Positions 1-6,838 of a DNA stretch of 64,000 bases are shown piece by piece; position 1 is the first letter of the stretch; each line of letters opens with the position of its first letter. The notes beneath the pieces were generated by a model. The model was not told where the DNA came from. It did no database searches and saw only the letters and a list, made by a program, of their open reading frames with translations. The stretch comes from Armatimonadetes bacterium UBA1398. Its GTDB lineage: Bacteria > Armatimonadota > Zipacnadia > UBA1398. Both the position numbers and the translations under genes were made by a program. The stretch covers positions 795-64,794 of the forward strand of contig DBQI01000025.1 of the NCBI GenBank assembly GCA_002305165.1. Direction: 5' to 3'.

Positions 1-44
1 TCTGGGTGTAAACCAGACGCTCTAGCCGGCTGAGCTACCCGCCC
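1..44 (-). tRNA. tRNA-Val (anticodon TAC), 3' part cut by the window edge
   Basis: On the minus strand the acceptor 5' arm GGGCGGG (38-44), the D arm and the anticodon stem-loop (1-17) are visible. The loop TTTACAC gives anticodon TAC, reading valine GTA codons. The variable loop, T arm and 3' end lie outside the window. It follows tRNA-Glu by 13 bases and is probably co-transcribed with it from the promoter at 151-179. Confidence 0.9.
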
Positions 45-57
45 ATTTGAGGAGCAA

Positions 58-132
58 TGGTACCCCCGAGGGGAATTGAACCCCTGCCTGCAGGATGAAA
101 ACCTGCTGTCCTGACCACTAGACGACGGGGGC
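58..132 (-). tRNA. tRNA-Glu (anticodon TTC)
   Basis: A full cloverleaf reads on the minus strand. The acceptor arm GCCCCCG (126-132) pairs with CGGGGGT (62-68), with a G-U closing pair. The anticodon loop TTTTCAT gives TTC for glutamate. The T loop contains GTTCAAT, the discriminator base is A at 61, and CCA is encoded at 58-60. It is the first gene of a two-tRNA unit with tRNA-Val. Confidence 0.95.
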
Positions 133-150
133 GTTCGCTCGCGATTCGGC

Positions 151-179
151 AGTGTATCGGCGCCCCCCATGGCCGTCAA
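151..179 (-). promoter_or_regulatory. sigma-70-type promoter of the tRNA-Glu/tRNA-Val unit
   Basis: On the minus strand TTGACG (174-179) and TACACT (151-156) are spaced 17 bases apart, and the tRNA-Glu 5' end lies about 18 bases downstream. The match to -35/-10 consensus and the spacing are good for a stable-RNA promoter. No start site was measured. Confidence 0.7.
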
Positions 180-458
180 GCAAGGGCCCTCAGCCGATTC
201 TCGCGAAAAAAGAGTCGGCGTGCCAAGTAGGGATTCCCCTTGCCTTCTGACGAACTATGGCTCATATTTGGCGGCGAGTGCCCTAGGGCGCTCGTATGAC
301 GGTACTTGGTACTATGTCGATGAAAGCTCAGGGATTGACGGGCGAGAGTAGCGCGGGCATCAGACTCACCGTCCTGAACACGGGTATCATCTCTAGTCCG
401 ATTATCGTCAATGGAAGTCGGCATTGCCGATAATTCACCGAAGTCAGGAGTGGCAGCA
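180..458. other. intergenic region ahead of the cold-shock gene, probably including a long 5' leader
   Basis: No convincing gene is seen. Short open frames on either strand lack ribosome sites and have codon use unlike the neighbours. Composition is less GC-rich than the coding sequence. Cold-shock genes often carry long structured leaders, so part of this stretch may be transcribed with the gene at 459. A TTGACG-like hexamer at 335-340 has no good -10 partner. Confidence 0.4.
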
Positions 459-659
459 TTGCGCGGCACCGTAAAGTGGTTCAACCCCGATAAGGGTTAC
501 GGCTTCATCCAGCCCGAGGACGGTAGCAAGGATGTCTTCGTGCACTACTCCGCCATCACCGGCGAGGGCTTCAAGTCCCTCGACGAGGGCGACGAGGTAG
601 AGTTCGAGATCGAGCAGAGCCCCAAGGGCCCCCAGGCCGTCGACGTCACCCGCGTCTAG
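459..659 (+). CDS. cold-shock protein (CspA family)
   Basis: Encodes a 66-residue single OB-fold nucleic-acid-binding protein, the standard CspA size. The RNP1-type segment KGYGFI and RNP2-type segment VFVHYSAI are both present. The family binds single-stranded RNA and DNA and acts as an RNA chaperone in the cytoplasm. I chose the TTG start at 459: GGAG at 447-450 sits 8 bases upstream and the protein then begins MRGTVKWFN, as in the family. An in-frame ATG at 411 would add 16 residues with no family counterpart and has no clear ribosome site. It stands alone between the tRNA genes and the trpB leader. Confidence 0.9.
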   Translation: MRGTVKWFNPDKGYGFIQPEDGSKDVFVHYSAITGEGFKSLDEGDEVEFEIEQSPKGPQAVDVTRV

Positions 660-985
660 GCTAGCACCTGTGTGGCCCGGTCCGTGGGCTGAGTAGGGGA
701 CCGAGACGCTACGACTAAGCACGATTCGAGTCCGGTGTTGGACTTCGGTCGAAGCACCCGAGTGGATGCCCGCAGCGAGTTAGTGAGAGCCTCTGTGGGG
801 AGTCTCTCAAGCCAGTCGGCACAGGACAGGGCGAGGCTAGCAGGCCTCGCCCTGTCCTGTACGTGCCTCCCGTGCCCGGAGGCGCCGGCACGCGGGTGGC
901 GAATCCCTTGCCGAACACCCGCATACGACAACGGGGCCGGAGGGTGTCCCTCGCCCCGAGCCAAGCTTACTGGAGGTTCCTGAGT
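660..985 (+). promoter_or_regulatory. structured leader upstream of trpB
   Basis: This gene-free stretch holds several hairpins. The arms cggtcc (678-683) and ggaccg (698-703) could end the cold-shock transcript. A small agtcc/ggact hairpin and a 17-bp perfect hairpin at 821-860 follow. A GCGGGTGGCGAATCCC segment near 893-908 contains GGGTGG, loosely like the T-box core, but the usual ACC after it is missing. I read it as a transcribed, folded leader that may regulate trpB; a T-box is only a weak possibility. Confidence 0.4.
821..860 (+). terminator. 17-bp perfect hairpin in the trpB leader (terminator or attenuator)
   Basis: Arms 821-837 and 844-860 are perfect complements with a 6-base loop. 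No U tract follows, so intrinsic termination would be atypical. The position between the cold-shock stop and the trpB start fits either a cold-shock terminator or an attenuator for trpB. Confidence 0.5.
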
Positions 986-2353
986 ATGAGCGCACCGCAA
1001 CGGCGATTCGACCTGCCATGTACGGCGATCCCCTCGGCCTGGTACAACATCGCGGCCGATCTCCCCGTGCCCGCGCCGCCGCCCTTGGATCCCAACACCG
1101 GTAAGCCGGCGGGTCCGGAGCTGCTGGCCCCCATCTTCCCGATGGGGCTGCTCCAGCAGGAGATGTCCACTGAGCGGTGGATCGACGTCCCCGGCGCCGT
1201 CATGGAAGCCTACAGCCTCTACCGGCCGTCGCCCCTCATCCGGGCCACCGCCCTCGAGAAGGCCCTCGACACTCCCGCCCGCATCTACTACAAGTACGAG
1301 GGTGTCAGCCCCGCCGGCAGCCATAAGCCCAATACCGCCATCCCCCAGGCCTACTACAACAAGCTGGAGGGCGTGAAACGCATCACCACCGAGACTGGCG
1401 CCGGCCAGTGGGGCTGCGCCCTCGCCCTTGCCTGCTCCCTCTTCGATGTCGAGTGCATGGTCTACATGGTCAAGGTCAGCTTCTTCCAGAAGCCCTACCG
1501 CCGATCCATGATGGCCGCCTGGGGCGCCGAGTGTATCGCCAGCCCCTCGGACACCACCGAGACGGGCCGCAAGGTCCTCGCCGAGACCCCTGACACCCCC
1601 GGCTCCCTGGGTATCGCCATCTCCGAGGCCGTCGAGGACGCCGTCGGCCGCGAGGACACCAAGTACTCCCTCGGCAGCGTCCTCAACCACGTCCTCCTCC
1701 ACCAGACCATCATCGGGCAGGAGGCGCAGATCCAGATGGAGATGGCCGGCGACGAGCCCGACGTCGTCATCGGATGCCATGGCGGCGGCAGCAACTTCGC
1801 CGGTCTCGCCTTCCCGTACATCCGCGACAAGATCACCAAGGGCAAGACCACCCGCATCGTCGCCGTCGAGCCCAAGTCCTGCCCCACCCTCACCCAGGGA
1901 CCCCTCGCCTACGACTATGGCGATACGGGCAAGATGACCCCGCTGCTCCACATGTACACCCTCGGCAGCGGCTTCGTCGCGCCGGGCATCCACGCGGGCG
2001 GCCTCCGCTACCACGGCGCCGCGCCCCTCACCTCACACTGCATCGGCCAGGGCTACGCCGAGGCCATCGCCGTGCCCCAGCTCGAGACCTTCGCCGCCGC
2101 CATCACCTTCGCTCGGTCCGAGGGCTTCATCCCCGCTCCCGAGTCGGCCCACGCCATCTGCGCCGCTATCCGCGAGGCCAACGCCGCCAAGGAGGCCGGC
2201 GAGGAGCGGGTCATCCTCTTCAACCTCAGCGGCCACGGACACTTCGACATGGCCGCCTACGACGCATACCTCGCGGGACAGCTCACCGACATCGAGCCCC
2301 CCGCCGAGTCGCTCGCCGGATCCCTCGCCTGCCTGCCCAAGGTCGACGGCTAG
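986..2353 (+). CDS. trpB: tryptophan synthase beta chain, TrpB2-type
   Basis: A 455-residue PLP enzyme that joins indole and serine to form tryptophan. Its length and N-terminal extension match the TrpB2 group rather than the roughly 400-residue TrpB1. Lys114 in SHKPNTA is the expected Schiff-base lysine, ETGAGQWG follows, and GGGSNFAG near 265-272 is the PLP-phosphate loop. ATG at 986 has GGAGG at 972-976; an earlier in-frame start would read through the leader. No trpA is adjacent, which is usual for stand-alone TrpB2 proteins that may salvage indole. The leader upstream suggests regulation. Confidence 0.9.
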   Translation: MSAPQRRFDLPCTAIPSAWYNIAADLPVPAPPPLDPNTGKPAGPELLAPIFPMGLLQQEMSTERWIDVPGAVMEAYSLYRPSPLIRATALEKALDTPARIYYKYEGVSPAGSHKPNTAIPQAYYNKLEGVKRITTETGAGQWGCALALACSLFDVECMVYMVKVSFFQKPYRRSMMAAWGAECIASPSDTTETGRKVLAETPDTPGSLGIAISEAVEDAVGREDTKYSLGSVLNHVLLHQTIIGQEAQIQMEMAGDEPDVVIGCHGGGSNFAGLAFPYIRDKITKGKTTRIVAVEPKSCPTLTQGPLAYDYGDTGKMTPLLHMYTLGSGFVAPGIHAGGLRYHGAAPLTSHCIGQGYAEAIAVPQLETFAAAITFARSEGFIPAPESAHAICAAIREANAAKEAGEERVILFNLSGHGHFDMAAYDAYLAGQLTDIEPPAESLAGSLACLPKVDG

Positions 2354-2455
2354 GGCCGGACAGCCTTCCGCACACCCAAGCGCCGGTGGCCTCCTCGGGA
2401 GCCGCCGGCGCTCGCTCTATGCAGGGCCCCGCAGCGCAGCGCCGAACACACGCCT

Positions 2456-3616
2456 ATGGATACCTACACTGGCGCGTTGATCCTGAGTCTCGCTGCCACC
2501 TTCCTGGCCCCGGCCGGCCCCTACGACGGCGAGATCGAGGCCCTGCCCAGCATCCCCGAACTCCCCGACCCCTTCCGAATGGATGACGGCGCTCGCGTCG
2601 CCTCCCCCGACGACTGGGCGCGGAGGCGCGAGGAGATCCGGGAGATACTCCTCTCCCAGGAGTACGGCCACATGCCCCCGCCGCCGGGGGCGGTCCGCGC
2701 CGAGGATGAGACACGGCAGCCCGTCGCCGACGGCCTCGGTGTCGAGCGGCGGCTCACCCTCCGCTTCGGCCCCGACGAGCGCCTCAGCCTGCGCATCAGC
2801 CTCACCCTGCCCGACGGTGACGAACCCTTCCCCGTCATCATCAAGAACGATGTCGCCCTGGGCGCCGTCCCGATCCTCGAGGAGGGCCTCCGCCGCGGCT
2901 ACGCCTTCTGCGAGTTCCTCCGAGCCGACCTGCAACCCGATGACGCCCAGGCCGTGGGGCCCGCCTGGCAGGCCTACCCCGAGCACGATTGGCGCACCCT
3001 CGCCGTCTGGGCGTGGGGGCACAGCGTCGTCATCGACTACCTGCTGACCCTCCCCGAGATCGACCCCCAGCGCATCGCCGTCACCGGCCACTCCCGAGGG
3101 GGCAAGGCCGCCCTCCTCGCCGGCGCCATGGATGACCGCATCGCCCTCACCTGGCCCAACGGCTCTGGCTGCGGAGGCGCTGGGTGCTATCGCTTCGGCG
3201 TCGGAGAGACCCTCCGGGCCATCACCACCAACTTCCCCCACTGGTTCGTGCCCCGGCTCGCCGAGTACGCCGACCGCGAGGACCGGCTCCCCTTCGACCA
3301 GCACTTCGTCAAGGCCCTCGTCGCCCCGCGCGCCCTCTTCGCGACCGAGGCCTTCGGCGACGAGTGGGCCAACCCGCCCGGGACCCAGCTCACCCACGAG
3401 GCCGCGCGGGTCGTCTACGAATGGCTCGGCGCTGGCGACCGCGTGGGCCTCCACTACCGTGAGGGTCAGCACGACCAGCTCGCCGAGGACTGGCTCGCCG
3501 CCCTCGACTTCGCCGACCTCGTCTTCTTCGGCGCCGACCCGGCCGACCGAGACCGGCTGTTCCAGCGGCCCTTCGATCCCCCCGACGGCGCCATCCCCTG
3601 GGCGGCTCCGCAGTGA
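2456..3616 (+). CDS. secreted glucuronoyl-esterase-like alpha/beta hydrolase (CE15-like)
   Basis: A 386-residue protein with an N-terminal hydrophobic segment (about 6-20) suggesting export. The nucleophile elbow GHSRGGK places Ser213, NGSGCGGAGCYR follows near 235-246, and His339 sits in EGQHDQ. The DRLPFDQH and DEWANPPG segments are also as in carbohydrate esterase family 15. CE15 enzymes cut esters between lignin and the 4-O-methyl-glucuronate of xylan. The family signature is GCSR rather than GHSR, so activity on another ester is possible. It lies 102 bases after trpB on the same strand and is functionally unrelated to it. Confidence 0.75.
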   Translation: MDTYTGALILSLAATFLAPAGPYDGEIEALPSIPELPDPFRMDDGARVASPDDWARRREEIREILLSQEYGHMPPPPGAVRAEDETRQPVADGLGVERRLTLRFGPDERLSLRISLTLPDGDEPFPVIIKNDVALGAVPILEEGLRRGYAFCEFLRADLQPDDAQAVGPAWQAYPEHDWRTLAVWAWGHSVVIDYLLTLPEIDPQRIAVTGHSRGGKAALLAGAMDDRIALTWPNGSGCGGAGCYRFGVGETLRAITTNFPHWFVPRLAEYADREDRLPFDQHFVKALVAPRALFATEAFGDEWANPPGTQLTHEAARVVYEWLGAGDRVGLHYREGQHDQLAEDWLAALDFADLVFFGADPADRDRLFQRPFDPPDGAIPWAAPQ

Positions 3617-3953
3617 CCGCCCCCCGTCGATCAGGGGTTCTCCTCCCCCAGCTTCCGGGCCGTGGACGCCGACGGAGTGTCCTACACCCAGGACAGCCTG
3701 TCCTCCGACGGCTGTGACCAAGGCCTGCTTCTGACCCATGCCCCGCGGGCCCCCGGCGGCAATGAAGGGCGACCCAGGTGACGCGGGCAATACCCTCTCC
3801 TGCCAGGGGTGCGTTCATCGCCCCCGGGAGGGAGGCCGTGCCTGTGATGCTCCTCAGCCTGCTGTCCCTGATCGGCCAGACCCCCGCGGGCGGGGCCCCA
3901 GCCATTCCATCGCCGCCATCCCCCTTCACTGACCACGGAACGGATGATCCCTC
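3617..3953. other. gene-free stretch; an in-frame protein-like tail follows the esterase stop
   Basis: Directly after the TGA of the esterase (3614-3616) the same frame stays open to a stop near 3778. It encodes about 53 residues containing FRAVDADGVSYTQDSL, which looks more protein-like than random sequence. I cannot identify it. It may be chance in GC-rich DNA, a decayed domain, or a readthrough tail. The rest, to 3953, shows no gene. Confidence 0.25.
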
Positions 3954-4904
3954 ATGCCGATCGACCACGCCGCCCTCACTGAGCTATGCGACCTCGTCTC
4001 TGTCGCGACCGCGTGCAGTCAGGCTGTGAACTGGGTTCGGCGGAGGCTCCCTGGGTGGGAGACCCATCTCGTCGACGACGGCTTCCTCCTCGCGATGCCC
4101 CCCGGCGCCCGGCCCGAGGGGGTGCGGGTACTCTTCGTCTCCCACGTCGATGAGATCGGCGGATACGTGCTCGGACCGCATCCTTCGGGCGGACATCGCG
4201 CAACGCCCATCGGCGTGCCACTGCAAGCGCTTTCAGGCCGTTTTTTGCAGTGTTTTGACTGGCTTGATGTAGATGGGAGTTCCGTGCGCCCCATAGAAGC
4301 TCGAGTAGAGGATGGTACCCTCTTAGTTTTCGGCAAGCGCTTGCAGTCTTATGCTACTGCCTTTACCTACCTCGAACCGACCCGCATCGAGAGCGAGTGG
4401 ATCATCGGCAAGGCCCTCGACCCGCGCCTCACCGCCTACGCCGTTACCGAGGCCGCCCGCAGGCTGGCAGACCCTGAAGTGGCCGTCATGCTGGTCTTCG
4501 CCGAGGAGTGCTCGATCCACGCCGCCGAGAAGGGCGCCGCCTATGCCCGCCGGCGCATGGGCGGCCTGCGCCTGGTGGTGAACTGCGACGTCCCGGGCCT
4601 GGCGAACATCGAGGGCTGGCCGCTGGAGCAGTGCGGGATCCGCATCACGGAAGGCGGGCGGCTCATGGACCCCAGCAGCGCGCTGCGTGTGCATGGGGAG
4701 CTGGTGGATCGTGGCATCCCCATCGCCCTGGGGGCCTCCCGAACGGGCAGCCAGACGCCCCTGTTCATTCCCCAGTGCCGGGCCATCAGCCTCGCCCTGC
4801 CCGCCGAGGAGGCCCATGTGACGCCAACGCGGGCGTATCTGCCGGCCCTGGAGACGCTCATCCGGGCGCTCGAGGCGATCCCCGGCACTTCGCCGGCCCG
4901 GTAG
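3954..4904 (+). CDS. M42-family metallopeptidase (glutamyl aminopeptidase-like)
   Basis: A 316-residue cytosolic peptidase fold. All expected metal and catalytic positions are visible: His64 and Asp66 in HVDEIG, Asp156 in GKALDPR, Glu184-Glu185 in FAEECS, Asp212 in CDVPG and His288 near the C-terminus. M42 enzymes are cobalt- or zinc-dependent aminopeptidases, often dodecameric. The protein is shorter than the usual 340-360 residues. The segment between HVDEIG and GKALD, the substrate-capping beta domain in the family, is reduced and is encoded by an unusually AT-rich patch (about 4215-4380). It converges with the acyl-CoA synthetase with 3 bases between stops. Confidence 0.85.
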   Translation: MPIDHAALTELCDLVSVATACSQAVNWVRRRLPGWETHLVDDGFLLAMPPGARPEGVRVLFVSHVDEIGGYVLGPHPSGGHRATPIGVPLQALSGRFLQCFDWLDVDGSSVRPIEARVEDGTLLVFGKRLQSYATAFTYLEPTRIESEWIIGKALDPRLTAYAVTEAARRLADPEVAVMLVFAEECSIHAAEKGAAYARRRMGGLRLVVNCDVPGLANIEGWPLEQCGIRITEGGRLMDPSSALRVHGELVDRGIPIALGASRTGSQTPLFIPQCRAISLALPAEEAHVTPTRAYLPALETLIRALEAIPGTSPAR

Positions 4905-4907
4905 GCC

Positions 4908-6701
4908 TCAAGCGTCGCCGTAGAGGGCTCGCACCTCGTCGGCATAGTGCTCGGCGACGACGCCCCGGCGGGTCTTGAGGGTGGGGGTCAGCTCGCCGGC
5001 TTCGGGCGTCAGCTCGTGGTCCAGGACTTGGAACCGCCGGATCCGCTCGTAATCGGCGAGATCCTTGGTCAGTCGGTCGATCTCCTCCCGCAGGAGCTTC
5101 CGGACGTGCGGGCTGGCGGCGAGGGCGCCGTTGCCGTCGGGGATCTCCAGCCCGCATCCCTCGGCCCAGCGACGCAGCGAGTCGAAAGCCGGCACGATGA
5201 GGGCGCCCACGGTGGGCCGGCCGTCGCCCAGGACGACCGCTTGGGCGATGTACGGGCTGGCCTGGAGCGCGTTCTCGATGGGCTGAGGCGCGACGTTCTT
5301 CCCGTTAGCGAGGACGATGAGGCTCTTGAGCCGATCGGTGACGCGGAGGAAGCCGTGCTCGTCCAGGGATCCCATGTCGCCGGTGTGGAGCCAGCCGTCG
5401 GCGTCGATCGCCTCAGCGGTGTCCTCGGGCCGGCGGTAGTACCCGCGCATGACATTGGGCCCCCGGGCGAGGATCTCGCCGGCCTCGGAGATGCGCACCT
5501 CGACGCCCTTCAGGGGCAATCCGACGGTGCCGATTCGGAACTGCTTCGGGCGGTTCACGGATATGACGGGCGAGCTTTCGGTCAGGCCGTACCCCTCGAG
5601 GATGTTTAGACCCAGTGAAAGCATGAACCATGCCGTCTCGGGGGGCAGCGCGGCCCCCCCGCAGACAAAGTACCGCAGGCGGTCGAGGCCCATGGCGGCG
5701 TGGAGCTTGCGGATGAACAGGAGCTTCGCGACGGCCCACTGGACGGCGACGCCGAGGGAGGGGATCCGTCCCTCGTTGAGGGCGGTGGCACGGGCCCTGC
5801 CGACGCGGAAGGACCACTCATAGAGCCGTCGCGGCAGGCCCTCGAGCTTAGCCATGCGCGCCTCTATCCCCTCCTGGAAGACCTCGTACACCCTGGGGAC
5901 GAGGAGCATCATGGTCGGCCGGACCTCGAGGATGTTGTCTCGCAGGTGCCGCGGCCCCTCGGAGTAGGCGACGCACGCGCCCCAGGACAGGGCCAGGTAG
6001 TAGGCGGCCATGCGCTCGAGGACGTGGCTCAGGGGCAGGAAGGAGACCAAGACATCGCGCCGAGTAAAGCGGAGGACCTCGTGGGCGGCGCGCACGTTGG
6101 ACACGAAGTTGGCGTGGGTGAGCATGACGCCCTTGGGCTCGCCGGTGGTGCCGCTGGTGTAGACGATGCTAGCGAGTTGGTCGGGCACCACCTGGACCCA
6201 CGCCGCGTGGTAGCCCTCCTCGGTCAGCGGGGAGCCATCGGCCAACTCCAGGACGGCGTCGAAGGCCACGGCGCCGTCGGGCAGCGAAGCCGGCGGATCC
6301 ATCACGACGACGCGCACATCCACGTCGTCGGAGGTTGCCTGCAGGACGGTGCGGAGGAGGCTGGCGTTGCTCACGATGACCAGCCGCGCGCCGGAGTGGT
6401 CGAGGATGTAGCGGATCTGGGCGGGCGACAGGGAGGTGAAGAGGGGCACGTTGACGGCCCCTAGAGCGAGGGTGGCGAGGTCCGCGACGGCCCATTCGGG
6501 CCGATTCTCGGCGATGATGGCGACGCGATCACCCGCCTCGACGCCAAGGGCGGCTAGCCCTCGAGCGAAGCGCATCACCCGACGGGCTAGGGCGGCGTAG
6601 GTGATGGAGCGGTACTCGCCGTCAACCTTGTGTTGGAGCGCGGCGCACTGGGCGTGCTCAGCGGCTGCGCGCTGGAACAGTTCGGTTAGCGTCCCTGGCA
6701 T
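4908..6701 (-). CDS. long-chain acyl-CoA synthetase (AMP-forming)
   Basis: A 597-residue ANL-superfamily enzyme that activates fatty acids to acyl-CoA via an acyl-adenylate. The P-loop-like YTSGTTGEPKG lies at 181-191, GYGLTE near 371, GWLHTGD near 425, and NGKNVAPQPIE near 450 marks the C-terminal lid with its catalytic region. Length and motif spacing match FadD-type long-chain ligases rather than acetyl-CoA synthetases. The ATG at 6701 opens into a 137-base divergent intergenic region shared with the HzsA-like gene. The exact chain-length preference cannot be read from sequence. Confidence 0.9.
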   Translation of the reverse strand: MPGTLTELFQRAAAEHAQCAALQHKVDGEYRSITYAALARRVMRFARGLAALGVEAGDRVAIIAENRPEWAVADLATLALGAVNVPLFTSLSPAQIRYILDHSGARLVIVSNASLLRTVLQATSDDVDVRVVVMDPPASLPDGAVAFDAVLELADGSPLTEEGYHAAWVQVVPDQLASIVYTSGTTGEPKGVMLTHANFVSNVRAAHEVLRFTRRDVLVSFLPLSHVLERMAAYYLALSWGACVAYSEGPRHLRDNILEVRPTMMLLVPRVYEVFQEGIEARMAKLEGLPRRLYEWSFRVGRARATALNEGRIPSLGVAVQWAVAKLLFIRKLHAAMGLDRLRYFVCGGAALPPETAWFMLSLGLNILEGYGLTESSPVISVNRPKQFRIGTVGLPLKGVEVRISEAGEILARGPNVMRGYYRRPEDTAEAIDADGWLHTGDMGSLDEHGFLRVTDRLKSLIVLANGKNVAPQPIENALQASPYIAQAVVLGDGRPTVGALIVPAFDSLRRWAEGCGLEIPDGNGALAASPHVRKLLREEIDRLTKDLADYERIRRFQVLDHELTPEAGELTPTLKTRRGVVAEHYADEVRALYGDA

Positions 6702-6838
6702 GAGCGCCAGCTATCCCCTCAGTCCTCAGGAGCCCCGACGGGGCGGCTCCGCGCGCACTCGGGCACCGGCCAAAGGGTCTTGGCGCTGGTGGTCGAAGTA
6801 CCGCGCATCGAGCAACCGACAGCTCCGGAGGTTACCAC

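Noticed and set aside
893..908. T-box core in the trpB leader
   Set aside because: GGGTGG is present but the following ACC and a clear specifier loop are not. Reported only as a weak resemblance.
656..2014. Long open frame opposite trpB (452 codons, minus strand)
   Set aside because: It is a GC-rich antisense shadow of trpB. It has low-complexity Gly/Ala/Asp sequence and no ribosome site.
2417..3790. Long minus-strand frame opposite the esterase
   Set aside because: Same reason: a shadow in high-GC DNA with repetitive Gly/Val/Glu sequence.
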